Positions 36,018 through 45,903 of a stretch of 64,000 nucleotides of DNA are shown piece by piece (positions within the stretch are counted from its first letter, which is position 1; each line of letters opens with the position of its first letter). The notes beneath the pieces were generated by a model. It made no database searches. It was given only the letters and a program-made list of their open reading frames with translations, and was not told the origin of the DNA. The position numbers and the translations under genes are program-made. The stretch comes from an uncultured Lachnospiraceae bacterium (GTDB lineage: Bacteria > Bacillota > Clostridia > Lachnospirales > Lachnospiraceae), in NCBI GenBank assembly GCA_944383265.1, contig CALWOX010000002.1, positions 268,859 through 332,858 of the forward strand. Reading direction: 5' to 3'.

Positions 36018-36053
36018 CAAAAACAGAGCCTCGGGTGTGTGCCCAAAGCCCTG
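36018..36053 (-). terminator. Attenuating terminator between the BMP lipoprotein and ATPase genes
   Basis: Minus-strand stem CAGGGCTTTGGG/CCCGAGGCTCTG (G-U pairs allowed), loop CACACA, then TTTTTGATT. A partial stop here would give excess binding protein over ATPase, as is common for ABC importers. Confidence 0.72.
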
Positions 36054-36104
36054 CTTTTAAATTTCTTAATACATGATTTTATAAAAAGTTCCCTTTTAAA
36101 AGGA

Positions 36105-37277
36105 TTACTCTACGTATGTAACCTTTACGTTTGTAAGGTTTGTAAGATCCTTGGTGGGATCAATGTTACCCTCTGAGAAAGATGTGAGCTCAACCTCTCC
36201 TGAAGCAAGCTTTGCGAATACTTCATCGTACTGCTCCTGAGTGAAGTTCTCAAACTTTGAGGTCTCCATAGGAAGTCCTACGCCGTTGTTTGCAGCTGTA
36301 AAGGTCGTTGTCTCACCGCCGGGGAAGTTCCCCTCATAGTAGGCCTTGATTCCGTCATAAACAGAATTTGAAAGCATCTTCATAGCTGAAGTGATAACTG
36401 TCTCTGACTCGCCTGACTGGTCAACGTCAACACCGATTACCTTGCCCTGAGGATTTGCAGCCTCGGCAGCTGTCATAGCTGAGTTTCCTACTGCTCCTCC
36501 ACAGCTGAAGATAACCTCTGTTCCATTCTGGTACCAAGAAGCGGCCATAGCCTGTGCCTCGGGTGTAGCTGCGAACTGTCCTGTGTAGTTGTACATGATC
36601 TCTACATTCTTTCCGTCCTCTTCAGCAGCAGCCTCTGCTCCCTGAATGTATCCGTAACCGAACTTAACAACTGCGGGAACAGCCATTCCGCCGAGAAATC
36701 CGAGCTTTGTCATGCCGTCCTTAACTGCAGCATATCCTGCAAGATATCCTGCCTGATCCTCCTGATAAAGGATGGGCATTACCTTATCTGATGTCTTGTA
36801 GTCTGAAGAATCAGCGTTGTGGGGCTCACCGTCAAGAAGAATGAAGTATGTGTCAGGATACATATCCTGAGCAAGGTATACAGGCTCCTCGAAAAGGTAT
36901 CCGGGGCAAACGACAAGCTTTGCTCCGCCCTCTACAGCAAGACCGATGGTCTCGAGGTAAGAGTCTGTGGTTCCCTCCTGAGGCTGATAGTACTTGTGTG
37001 AAATACCGTTCTCCTCAGCGTACTTTACAAGGCCCTCCCAAGCTCCCTGGTTGAAAGCCTTATCATCGATGGTTCCGAGGTCTGTTACGAGAGCGAGCTC
37101 GTACTTTCCGTCCTCAGACTCAGACTGAGTCTTAACTCCTGTTGAAGCCTCTTCTCCTGCTGCCTCAGTCTCACCTGCAGCTGCTGTGGTAGCATCTGTT
37201 GATGAGCTTGAGCAAGCGGCAAGTGATGTTACAGACATAGCTGCAACAAGCGCCAATGCCAAAAATCTCTTTTTCAT
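36105..37277 (-). CDS. BMP-family nucleoside-binding lipoprotein
   Basis: Extracytoplasmic substrate-binding protein of the importer, 390 residues. The signal peptide MKKRFLALALVAAMSVTSLAAC ends in a lipobox (LAAC, C22) followed by a Ser/Thr/Ala/Glu-rich linker. The BMP/PnrA fold follows from about residue 60 (LALVTDLGTIDDKAFNQGAWEG, key residues DKAFNQ). Its neighbours (two-domain ATPase, two permeases and uridine phosphorylase upstream) support purine or pyrimidine nucleosides as ligands. Confidence 0.92.
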   Translation of the reverse strand: MKKRFLALALVAAMSVTSLAACSSSSTDATTAAAGETEAAGEEASTGVKTQSESEDGKYELALVTDLGTIDDKAFNQGAWEGLVKYAEENGISHKYYQPQEGTTDSYLETIGLAVEGGAKLVVCPGYLFEEPVYLAQDMYPDTYFILLDGEPHNADSSDYKTSDKVMPILYQEDQAGYLAGYAAVKDGMTKLGFLGGMAVPAVVKFGYGYIQGAEAAAEEDGKNVEIMYNYTGQFAATPEAQAMAASWYQNGTEVIFSCGGAVGNSAMTAAEAANPQGKVIGVDVDQSGESETVITSAMKMLSNSVYDGIKAYYEGNFPGGETTTFTAANNGVGLPMETSKFENFTQEQYDEVFAKLASGEVELTSFSEGNIDPTKDLTNLTNVKVTYVE

Positions 37278-37336
37278 TTTTTCTCCTCCTGATTTTTTTA
37301 TAGTAAATCCCTTTTAGGGAAAACTATCCGGAATAA

Positions 37337-37360
37337 AGCAGATAATATATTATCTCTGCT
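37337..37360. terminator. Hairpin at the 3' end of udp
   Basis: AGCAGATAAT/ATTATCTCTGCT forms a near-perfect hairpin overlapping the udp stop codon, followed on the minus strand by TTTATT. Weak terminator or a stability element. Confidence 0.4.
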
Positions 37361-38123
37361 CCGCCTGATCCTCTGCTATGATCCTCTTCATAGCATCAAT
37401 AGCCACTCTTATAACTCTGTCCTCAAGGTCGTCAAGGGGCTTTGAATTTCCCTGTCCCTCATAGTCCTTGCAGTCTGTGGCGCTGACCATTACGCTTCCT
37501 GTCCTTATGCCCAGAGAAGCTCCTACAAGAAACATGGATGCACATTCCATACTTGTGTTTGTGGCACCGCCTGCCACGTAGGAATTCCATCTGTTTATGA
37601 GCTCATAGCCTATTGGCTTTGTCTCAGGCGCTGTCTGTGTATAGAAGGACTCCTTTGTTATGGTTATCCCCACATTGTAGGGAAGTCCCGAATCCTTAGC
37701 CGCATCAACGATATTTCTCAATACCTGCCAGTCAGGTACAGCGGGAAACTCTATGGGTAGATAATGAAGTCCCAATCCCTCCATACGCACGGCTCCGTTT
37801 ATTACGCATATATCGCCCTTTCTTACCTTGGGGGATACTGAGGCACAACTTCCGACTCTCATCATAGTATCGGCTCCGCACTCATAAAGCTCCTCCATAG
37901 CTATGCCTGTAGAGGGCCCGCCTATTCCTGTAGAGGTAACCGCTACCGGAACACCCGAAAGCTTTCCGGTCCAGGTCCTGAACTCTCTGTGGAAGGCGAT
38001 CTCCTTCGGCTCGTCAAAGTATTTTGCTATCTTCTCTGTTCTCTCGGGGCTTCCGGGGAGGAATACATATCTTCCTATGTCTCCCTTGGAAAGTCCCGTA
38101 TGAAGCATTATCTTCTTTTCCAT
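37350..38123 (-). CDS. udp: Uridine phosphorylase
   Basis: Splits uridine to uracil and ribose-1-phosphate in pyrimidine salvage. The 257 residues show the nucleoside phosphorylase family features LPGSPERTEKIA (phosphate site), STGIGGPSTGIAMEEL and MRVGSCASVSP. The open frame reaches 38255, but AGGAG is 9 nt from the ATG at 38123 (MEKKIM), which gives the normal family length. It lies between polC and the nucleoside importer, in line with salvage of imported nucleosides. Confidence 0.92.
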   Translation of the reverse strand: MEKKIMLHTGLSKGDIGRYVFLPGSPERTEKIAKYFDEPKEIAFHREFRTWTGKLSGVPVAVTSTGIGGPSTGIAMEELYECGADTMMRVGSCASVSPKVRKGDICVINGAVRMEGLGLHYLPIEFPAVPDWQVLRNIVDAAKDSGLPYNVGITITKESFYTQTAPETKPIGYELINRWNSYVAGGATNTSMECASMFLVGASLGIRTGSVMVSATDCKDYEGQGNSKPLDDLEDRVIRVAIDAMKRIIAEDQAEQR

Positions 38124-38247
38124 TTTGATAAACTCCTGTTGTCTTACTCGGACATAATCATAACATTTCTTCTTATTAATGACAATATGACTCAAAAAAA
38201 TTAAGCAAACATTAATATCAGGTAAAGCATAAGTTAAAACAAAAACT

Positions 38248-41200
38248 CTAAGCAAAATCGAATATCGAGAGCTGATTCGTCTCGGGGATAGTTCCCAAAA
38301 GTCCCAGCTGCTTCATGAGATCCGCTGAAGTCTTATTTACCTTTGTCCTTTGAAGGAAGTCCTCCATACTTATAAAGGGGCCGTCCTTTGCGGCGTTTTC
38401 TATGGCCTCCGCCGCCTTTTCACCGAGGCCTGCTATAGAGTTTAATGAAGGCATTATCTTCCTGTCTTCAGTAATTATATACTTCTTCGCCTTTGCCTTA
38501 TATATGTCTATAGGAGCAAACTCAAAGCCCCTTGCAAGCATTTCCTCAACTATACGCATATCTCTTAAGAGAGCCTTGTCATTTGCCGAGGCATCAAACT
38601 GAGTGGTCATGTACTCCCTGTGCTTTTTGAGATTGTATCTCAACTTTTCAAGGTTTACACACATCTTCTCATAGTCAAAGCCGTCCGCCTTTACGGTGTA
38701 GTAGGCGGCATAGTATTCCAGCGGATAATGTATCTTATAGTAGGCTATTCTCGATGACATAACCACATATGCCGCGGCGTGGGCCTTGGGGAACATGTAT
38801 TTTATGGTATCACAAGACCATATATACCAGTCAGGGACTCCGTGCTCCGTCATGAGCTTACAGTAATCGCTGTGCTTGGGATTTTTGGGAAATTTTCCCT
38901 TTCTCACAAGCTCCATGATGCTGAAGGCGTCTCCCGGATCAAGTCCCTTCTGTATCAGATATATCATGATATCGTCTCTGGTACAGATGGCGGTCTGAAT
39001 AGTACATTTCCCTTCGTTTATAAGCTTTTGGGCATTTCCAACCCAAACATCGGTTCCATGGGCAAGTCCCGCTATCCTTACAAGGTCGGATACATATTTG
39101 GGCTTTGCATCAAGAAGCATCTGAATAGCAAAATCCGTTCCGAATTCAGGTATCCCTAAAGTACCGCACTTTGTCCCGCCTATGTCATCCGGGCTTATCC
39201 CCAGTGCTTCCGTATTTTGGAAAAGTGACATTACCTCGGGCACTCCTATAGGAATGTCCATAGGGTCAAGTCCTGTAAGGTCAAAAAGCATCCTTACCAT
39301 AGTAGGATCATCCTTTCCCAATATATCCAGCTTAAGCAGGTTGTGGTCTATGGAATGATACTCGAAGTGGGTGGTTATTGGGTTATCCATATCGTTTGCA
39401 GGGTGCTGTATCGGGGTAAAGCTGTTTATCTCCTCCCCGTGCGGAAGTACTACTATTCCGCCCGGATGCTGGCCTGTAGTCCTTCTCACGCCTGTACATC
39501 CGTTTGCGATCCTCTCGACCTCCGCCCTTCTCATCCTTATATCATTTTCCTCATTGTACTTAAGGACATAGCCGTAGGCGGTCTTGTCCTTTACGGTGCC
39601 CACAGTTCCGGCCTTGAAGGTCTGCCCCTTTCCGAAGATGACCTCGGTATATGCGTGGGCCTTTGACTGATAATCTCCGGAGAAGTTAAGGTCTATATCA
39701 GGCTCCTTGTCGCCCTTAAAGCCCAGGAAGGTCTCAAAGGGGATATCGTAGCCGTCCTTTATTAACGGGGCTCCGCATACAGGGCATACCTTATCAGGCA
39801 TATCGCAGCCCGCCATTCCCGCAAAGCTTTTTACCTCCTCGGACTTAAAGTCATTGTAATGGCACTTCGGGCAGTAATAATGAGGTGGCAGAGGATTTAC
39901 CTCGGATATACCCGCCATGGTTGCTACAAGCGATGAGCCTACAGATCCTCTTGAGCCTACCAGATATCCATGGTCATTGCTGTCCTTTACAAGCTTCTGG
40001 GCAATAATGTACATAACGGAATATCCGTTTGAAATTATGGAGTCAAGCTCCTTGTTAAGCCTTACGCTGACCTCCTCCGGCAGATCCTCCCCATACATCT
40101 CCATAGCCTTTTTGTTACATATGTCTCTCAAGTCCTGATCTGAGTTGGGGATGACGGGCGGACACTTGTCAGGTCTTACCGGAGATATCCTCTCACACAT
40201 ATTTGAGATGAGCTTCGGATTTTTTATGACGATCTCGTAAGCGGTCTGCCTGTCAAGGTCTGAAAATGCCTCAAGCATCTCGTCCGTAGTCCTCAGATAA
40301 AGAGGGGCAAGAGCCTTGTCCTTAACGTACTTGGTCGCCTTATGGTTATATTTTATTACATTTCTGAATATTGCGTCTCCGGGCTCCTTGAAATGCACGT
40401 CTCCTGTGGCGACAACAGGCTTTCCGAGCTTTTTTCCTATTTCTATGATCCTCTTGTTTATGGCCTGAATATCCTCACGGCTCCTTACAGTGCTCTTTTC
40501 ATCCTCAGTAAGATACATATAGTTTTCAGGAGGTTGGACCTCAAGAAAATCATAGAAATCCGCTATCTCCATGGCATCCTCATCCGAGGCTCCTCTCAAG
40601 AGCTCGTCATAGAGCTCTCCGTTTATGCATCCGCTTCCTATAAGGAGTCCGTTTCTGAGCTTGCTGAGGAGACTCTTCGGAATCCTTGCCACTGTGTGAA
40701 AATAGTCTATATGGGCCGCGCTCACGAGCCTGTAAAGGTTCGTCCTTCCAAGGTCCGACTTTATAAGTATGGTCACATGACTTGGATGGCGCTTTTTGAT
40801 TATCATATCAGCATTTTCGTCCTCATAGGTGCAAAGTGCGTCAAGGTCGTTTATGCCCATATCTTTAAGCCTGTCACAGAGCCTCAAAAATATACCTGCC
40901 GTTGCCTCCGCATCGTCCACGGCTCTGTGGTGATTTTCAAGGGAAACTCCCAGCTCTCTTGCCACAGTGTCAAGCTTAAACCTTTTAAGATTTGTAAGGA
41001 TCAGCATGGAAAGACCAACTGTATCTATAATAGTAGGGTCGTATTCATAGCCTCTCTCCTTCGCAAAGTGCCCCACAAAGCCTGTATCAAAGCCCGCATT
41101 GTGGGCTACTATCACAGCGTCCTCACAAAAATCCATGAACTCGGGAAGTATCTTATCTATATTTCCCTGTCCTCTTACGTCATCGTCCGTAATGCTTGTA

Positions 41201-42441
41201 AGCTCAGTGATCTTGTAAGGGATAGGCTCCTCGGGATCAACGAACTTTGAAAATCTGTCTGTAATAACTCCGTTTTCTATTTTTACGGCTCCGAACTCAA
41301 TGATCTTGTTTACAAGAGGAGAAAGTCCCGTCGTCTCTATATCAAATACTACATATTTTCCCGACAAAAGCTGTCCGAAAGGTCTGACTACAGACTTTTT
41401 CAGGTCATCGACCATGTCTCCTTCATAGCCGTAAATAAGCTTGAGCTTACTGTCCTTTGAAAGAGAATGTGAAGCTTCGGGAAAGGCCTGTACACTTCCC
41501 CTGTCTGTAATGGCAAGACTCTCCCAGCCCCAGGCTTCCGCCATTTTAATATAGTCTGACACATCACCAAGGCCGTCCATATCGCTCATCTTTGTATGAA
41601 GGTGAAGCTCTGTCCTTTTTTCTTCAGCATTGTCTGTTCTTTTTTCGAAGCTTATATCCGCCTTTTTTATATTTTTTACTCTTATGTATATTTCCTTTTC
41701 GTACATATTGGGGGATTCGAGAGCTCCCGAAATACTTATGCACTTTCCGGGTTTTAAGGCGGCGTTCATGGTGTCCAAAAGCTCACTGTCAACATTTAAA
41801 AGCCTGCAGGCAATGCTGTCTGTATTGTCGGTGAGATTGAACTTAAATATGAGCTTGTCATTTTTTGTCTTTCTCGGCTCATCAAGATTAAAGGTAAAGC
41901 CTGTGACAATGACATCGCCCATGCCTTCCTCCAGATTCTTTACAGCTATGGGTTCTCCGCTGAAGTCATAGCCGTATATAACATCAGGATTGTCGGATTT
42001 TTTATTAGTCTTGGGAGTCCACTTGTTGAAAGCTGTCTTAAAGCTTTTCTGCCCGGGCTTCGGCTCAGGCTTTTGAGCCTCGTTTTTTTTCTGCGGAGGA
42101 TTTGAAAAAGCGGGGCGAGATGTCTTTTCGCTTTTTGTATCAGCGCCTGAATCACTCCTTCTCAGGCTGCCCGAAAAAATCCTTTGCCTCTCGGCATACT
42201 CAGAAACATTTTCAACTGTTACACGGACATGCTTTCCGGGGAACACAGCCTTAAGTATGGCGTCCTCCGCCCTTGAGACGGCGGCTCCGGAGAGTTCATC
42301 CTCACACTTTACAAAGACAGTCAGAGAGCCTCTCTGCATGGATGCGGTTATTCTCACCACCTCGGTTTTTTGGAGAAGCTCTCTGATATAATCTTCAGGT
42401 ATTATCAGGTTGTCGAATACTTCTGTAAATCTGTTGCTCAC
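38248..42441 (-). CDS. polC: DNA polymerase III alpha subunit, PolC type
   Basis: Replicative polymerase of low-GC Gram-positives, 1397 residues. In order: an N-terminal domain, a basic proline/lysine-rich linker (about 95-150), an OB-fold region (DVIVTGFTFNLDEP..), a PHP domain (ELHLHTKMSDMDG), an embedded DEDDh proofreading exonuclease (VVFDIETTGLSP, HNAGFDTGF), and the catalytic polymerase with the palm motif DPDIDLNFSG-type (here EPDIDLNFSG). A zinc-binding CPKCHYN..CPVCGAP segment is present. It ends the pyrH-to-polC housekeeping run, 68 bp after ispG. Confidence 0.96.
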   Translation of the reverse strand: MSNRFTEVFDNLIIPEDYIRELLQKTEVVRITASMQRGSLTVFVKCEDELSGAAVSRAEDAILKAVFPGKHVRVTVENVSEYAERQRIFSGSLRRSDSGADTKSEKTSRPAFSNPPQKKNEAQKPEPKPGQKSFKTAFNKWTPKTNKKSDNPDVIYGYDFSGEPIAVKNLEEGMGDVIVTGFTFNLDEPRKTKNDKLIFKFNLTDNTDSIACRLLNVDSELLDTMNAALKPGKCISISGALESPNMYEKEIYIRVKNIKKADISFEKRTDNAEEKRTELHLHTKMSDMDGLGDVSDYIKMAEAWGWESLAITDRGSVQAFPEASHSLSKDSKLKLIYGYEGDMVDDLKKSVVRPFGQLLSGKYVVFDIETTGLSPLVNKIIEFGAVKIENGVITDRFSKFVDPEEPIPYKITELTSITDDDVRGQGNIDKILPEFMDFCEDAVIVAHNAGFDTGFVGHFAKERGYEYDPTIIDTVGLSMLILTNLKRFKLDTVARELGVSLENHHRAVDDAEATAGIFLRLCDRLKDMGINDLDALCTYEDENADMIIKKRHPSHVTILIKSDLGRTNLYRLVSAAHIDYFHTVARIPKSLLSKLRNGLLIGSGCINGELYDELLRGASDEDAMEIADFYDFLEVQPPENYMYLTEDEKSTVRSREDIQAINKRIIEIGKKLGKPVVATGDVHFKEPGDAIFRNVIKYNHKATKYVKDKALAPLYLRTTDEMLEAFSDLDRQTAYEIVIKNPKLISNMCERISPVRPDKCPPVIPNSDQDLRDICNKKAMEMYGEDLPEEVSVRLNKELDSIISNGYSVMYIIAQKLVKDSNDHGYLVGSRGSVGSSLVATMAGISEVNPLPPHYYCPKCHYNDFKSEEVKSFAGMAGCDMPDKVCPVCGAPLIKDGYDIPFETFLGFKGDKEPDIDLNFSGDYQSKAHAYTEVIFGKGQTFKAGTVGTVKDKTAYGYVLKYNEENDIRMRRAEVERIANGCTGVRRTTGQHPGGIVVLPHGEEINSFTPIQHPANDMDNPITTHFEYHSIDHNLLKLDILGKDDPTMVRMLFDLTGLDPMDIPIGVPEVMSLFQNTEALGISPDDIGGTKCGTLGIPEFGTDFAIQMLLDAKPKYVSDLVRIAGLAHGTDVWVGNAQKLINEGKCTIQTAICTRDDIMIYLIQKGLDPGDAFSIMELVRKGKFPKNPKHSDYCKLMTEHGVPDWYIWSCDTIKYMFPKAHAAAYVVMSSRIAYYKIHYPLEYYAAYYTVKADGFDYEKMCVNLEKLRYNLKKHREYMTTQFDASANDKALLRDMRIVEEMLARGFEFAPIDIYKAKAKKYIITEDRKIMPSLNSIAGLGEKAAEAIENAAKDGPFISMEDFLQRTKVNKTSADLMKQLGLLGTIPETNQLSIFDFA

Positions 42442-42509
42442 TTTTACCTATGTACCTCTTGTAGATCTGTATATATGCGATCACTTGTTTCCGATCGTTC
42501 TTTAAACTT

Positions 42510-43598
42510 TTAGTTAACCTTTTGCTCAAGCTCTTCCTTAAGAGAATCCAGCTCCTTCTTAAATTCGCAAAGTAGCCTGTCCTCGGGGACCTTTCTCAGT
42601 ATCTCGCCCTTCCTTATTATAAGGCCTTCGCCCTTGCCTCCGCATATTCCAAGGTCGGCTTCCCTCGCCTCTCCGGGGCCGTTTACAACGCAACCCATAC
42701 AGGCCACCTTTATGGAAAGGCCGTCATATTCCTTTCTTGAGACAAGCTCGTTTACCCTCTCGGCAAGTCCTATGAGATCTATCTCCGTCCTTCCGCAGGT
42801 GGGGCAGCTCACCACCTCTATTCCGCCTTTTCTAAGGCCAAGCTCTCTGAGTATCAGTTTTGCGGACCTTATCTCCTCCACAGGGTCCCCTGTCAGCGAA
42901 ACTCTTATAGTATCGCCTATGCCCTGATAAAGTATTATTCCGAGACCTATGGCGGATTTTATATTTCCCACAGTGATTGTACCCGCTTCAGTTATTCCCA
43001 CATGGAGTGGATGATCTGTCCTGTCTTTTATAAGCTCATGGGCTTTTATACACATAAGCACATCGGAGGACTTTATGCTTATTACAAGATCGTCATAACC
43101 CATATCCTCAATAAGCTTTACCTTTCCCAGTGCTGAATCCACAAGCCCCTCAGCTGTCACATGTCCGCCGTATCGGTTTATAATGTCCTTTTCAAGGGAT
43201 CCTGAGTTTACTCCTACTCTTATGGGCACAGAACGCTCCCTGCAGGCATTGACTACAGCCCTCACCTTTTCCTCCGAGCCTATATTTCCCGGGTTTATCC
43301 TTATTTTATCTATTCCGTTTTCAACAGCCCTTACCGCAAGCCTGTAGTCAAAATGTATGTCTCCAACCAATGGGATATGTATCCTCTTTTTTATTTCAGG
43401 CACAGCCTCCGCCGCAGCCATATCAGGTATTGCAACTCTTATTATATCGCAGCCTTCTGCCTCAAGCCTGAGTATCTGGTTTACTGTAGCCTCCACATCA
43501 GATGTCTTTGTATTGCACATAGACTGTATCAGTATAGGATTGTCCCCTCCTATACGTCTTTCGCCTATCTTTACTTCTCTTGTCCTCATTCTCATCAT
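42510..43598 (-). CDS. ispG: 4-hydroxy-3-methylbut-2-enyl diphosphate synthase (GcpE)
   Basis: Fe-S enzyme of the MEP isoprenoid pathway that reduces methylerythritol cyclodiphosphate. The 362 residues form a TIM barrel followed by the cluster-binding domain with cysteines in SCPTCGRTEIDL and ACMGCVVNGPGE. The start at 43598 follows GAGGTGAGG. Both dxr and ispG are in this run, so two MEP-pathway steps are co-transcribed. In Bacillus, proS occupies this slot between rasP and polC. Confidence 0.95.
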   Translation of the reverse strand: MMRMRTREVKIGERRIGGDNPILIQSMCNTKTSDVEATVNQILRLEAEGCDIIRVAIPDMAAAEAVPEIKKRIHIPLVGDIHFDYRLAVRAVENGIDKIRINPGNIGSEEKVRAVVNACRERSVPIRVGVNSGSLEKDIINRYGGHVTAEGLVDSALGKVKLIEDMGYDDLVISIKSSDVLMCIKAHELIKDRTDHPLHVGITEAGTITVGNIKSAIGLGIILYQGIGDTIRVSLTGDPVEEIRSAKLILRELGLRKGGIEVVSCPTCGRTEIDLIGLAERVNELVSRKEYDGLSIKVACMGCVVNGPGEAREADLGICGGKGEGLIIRKGEILRKVPEDRLLCEFKKELDSLKEELEQKVN

Positions 43599-43608
43599 AA
43601 GCTTATCC

Positions 43609-44721
43609 TCACCTCGAAGCGAACAAAATACTTATATCATTAAATACAATAAATACCATAAGAAGCAGCAGAAGCATAATTCCGGCCATGTGTATCCTTG
43701 CCTCTATCTCCCTGTTTACAGGCCTTCTCAATATCATCTCTATGATTATAAAAAACAGCCTTCCTCCGTCAAGTGCGGGTATGGGCAAAAGGTTCATCGC
43801 CCCGAGATTTGCCGATATCAAAAGAGACAGCTCAAAAAGTGTAATGAGCGCGGGCATAAGTCCGTAGGATGCAGCTGTGTCAACATTTTCATCTATTGTG
43901 GCCACTACCCTCACAGGTCCCGCCAGATCATCCTTTCCTATATCTCCCTTTACAAGCATTATAATGCTTTTTACTGTCGAATCTATATAGTATTCAACTC
44001 GATACAGACTGTGCTCAATGAGCTCCGCAGGGCCCTTTACAGGCACATAGCTCTGCCTGAAGACGATACCCATACGATAGCTCTCTGTATTTTCGTCATA
44101 TAGGGGAGCGAATTCAGCTGTGTTTTCATTTCCGTCACTGTCCTCATACCGCAGCCTTATATTCATACCTTCAGCGAAGTCGGACTCGTGCATAAGCATA
44201 TAGAGCATTATATCATTATAATCTCTTACCCTGTCGTTTCCGATATATGTGATGGTGTCTCCGGGTTCTATTCCTGTCTCATAGGCGGGAAAGCCTTCCT
44301 CGACCTCGACTATGTCGGATTTCTGATATCCGACAGCTCCTATAATTATCATAGCAAGGACAAAGGCCAGTATAAAGTTGAAAAAGGGCCCCGCCGCTAT
44401 TATAAGGAATCTCTGCCATGCGGGCTTTTTCACAAAACCTGAAGACTCCGGGTAAAGCCTTCCTTCGATCAGAAGTCCTCCATCTCTCTTTTCACCCTCA
44501 TCCTCAAGCTCCTCATCCACCATCATACATGAGCCGCCGAAGGGCAAGGCTTTCAGAGAGTATCTCGTGTTTCCCTTTACAGCAGATAAAAGCCTCGGAC
44601 CCATGCCTACAGAAAACTCTATAACGCCGACTCCGAAGGCCTTTGCCATTATGAAATGTCCGAATTCATGTATCAGAACTATGATGCCGAACGCCAGTAT
44701 GGATACTATCAGACTAATCAA
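43609..44721 (-). CDS. rseP: Site-2 intramembrane metalloprotease (RseP/RasP)
   Basis: Cleaves membrane-spanning anti-sigma factors and remnant signal peptides within the membrane. The 370 residues have the zinc motif HEFGH in TM1 (LIHEFGHFIMAK, about 17-21), a central PDZ domain (about 120-230) and the second metal motif NLLPIPALDGGR in a later helix. The stop overlaps nothing, but the start overlaps dxr by 4 bp. The position between dxr and ispG is standard for Firmicutes. Confidence 0.94.
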   Translation of the reverse strand: MISLIVSILAFGIIVLIHEFGHFIMAKAFGVGVIEFSVGMGPRLLSAVKGNTRYSLKALPFGGSCMMVDEELEDEGEKRDGGLLIEGRLYPESSGFVKKPAWQRFLIIAAGPFFNFILAFVLAMIIIGAVGYQKSDIVEVEEGFPAYETGIEPGDTITYIGNDRVRDYNDIMLYMLMHESDFAEGMNIRLRYEDSDGNENTAEFAPLYDENTESYRMGIVFRQSYVPVKGPAELIEHSLYRVEYYIDSTVKSIIMLVKGDIGKDDLAGPVRVVATIDENVDTAASYGLMPALITLFELSLLISANLGAMNLLPIPALDGGRLFFIIIEMILRRPVNREIEARIHMAGIMLLLLLMVFIVFNDISILFASR

Positions 44722-45875
44722 ATATTAAACCTGCCTTTTACATAATTTCTCGCCTCTGTCTCGGCCTCAAGGATCTCCTCCAAACAAGGCTCGAACTTCA
44801 GGCTATGAGCTTTCATAGCTCCTTTTATTGCTTCTGTAATATCTGTAAAGCCTATTTTCCCCGAAAGGAATAGCGCAACCGCCTCCTCATTTGCCGCGTT
44901 GTAGACTGTAGGCATGCTGCCTCCTGTCATTCCCGCCTCGATACCGAGCTTAAGACCTTCAAACACCTCTGTATCAGGCTTCATAAGATTGATACATTTG
45001 ATAGCGGAGAGGTCCGGCATGGAATCCTCGGAGATGAAAACTCTCCTCGGAGCATAGAGGGCATATTCTATGGGTATCCTCATATCGGGGACCCCGAGCT
45101 GAGCCTTTAAAGCCCCGTCTTTAAAAAGCACCATACTGTGGATAATGCTCTCAGGCTGTACAAGTACCTCTATATCCTCATAGTTTACGTCAAAAAGCCA
45201 ATGGGCCTCCATTACCTCAAGGCCCTTATTGACCATGCTTGCCGAATCTATGGTTATCTTTTTTCCCATGCTCCAGTTGGGATGCTTTAAGGCATCCTCG
45301 AGCTTTACATTTTTAAGCATCTCTTTTGTGTAGCCTCTGAAGGGACCGCCTGAAGCCGTAAGTATCAGCTTTGATACAGACTCATGCTCTTCTCCCGCAA
45401 GACACTGGAATATAGCGCTGTGCTCGGAGTCAACAGGCAGGAGCCTCACACCCTTTTCCTTTATGAGAGGCATTATGATATGGCCTGCGCACACAAGAGT
45501 TTCCTTATTTGCAAGAGCAATGTCCTTTCCCGCATTTATCGCGGCAATAGTAGGCGCTATGCCTATCATGCCGACCACCGCCACTACAGTGAGATCCGCT
45601 CCCTCTACAGTTGCAGCCTCGGAAAGCCCTTCGGGGCCTGAAACGACAGTGCAATCTGTGCCCTCAGCTTTAAATATCTCTGAGAGCTCCTCCGCTTTTT
45701 TCCTGTCGTAAACACAGACAAGGCGAGGCTTAAATTCCTCCGCCTGCTTTTTCAAAAGCTCAATATTACTATATGCGGCAAGAGCAAGCACCTTGAATTC
45801 ACTGTCTCTTCTCACTACATCAAGAGTCTGAGTACCTATGGAGCCTGTCGAGCCGAGTATCGATATATATCTCAT
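44718..45875 (-). CDS. dxr: 1-deoxy-D-xylulose 5-phosphate reductoisomerase
   Basis: First committed step of the MEP pathway, NADPH dependent. The 385 residues show the Rossmann GSTGSIGTQTL (about 7-17), the metal-site VDSEHSAIFQ and the flexible-loop region LTASGGPFRG, all typical. The open frame runs to 45896, but AAAGG precedes the ATG at 45875 (MRYISI) at good distance. The stop overlaps the rseP start. Confidence 0.95.
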   Translation of the reverse strand: MRYISILGSTGSIGTQTLDVVRRDSEFKVLALAAYSNIELLKKQAEEFKPRLVCVYDRKKAEELSEIFKAEGTDCTVVSGPEGLSEAATVEGADLTVVAVVGMIGIAPTIAAINAGKDIALANKETLVCAGHIIMPLIKEKGVRLLPVDSEHSAIFQCLAGEEHESVSKLILTASGGPFRGYTKEMLKNVKLEDALKHPNWSMGKKITIDSASMVNKGLEVMEAHWLFDVNYEDIEVLVQPESIIHSMVLFKDGALKAQLGVPDMRIPIEYALYAPRRVFISEDSMPDLSAIKCINLMKPDTEVFEGLKLGIEAGMTGGSMPTVYNAANEEAVALFLSGKIGFTDITEAIKGAMKAHSLKFEPCLEEILEAETEARNYVKGRFNI

Positions 45876-45903
45876 ATTGTCGCCTTTCAAAATCAAACAT
45901 TTA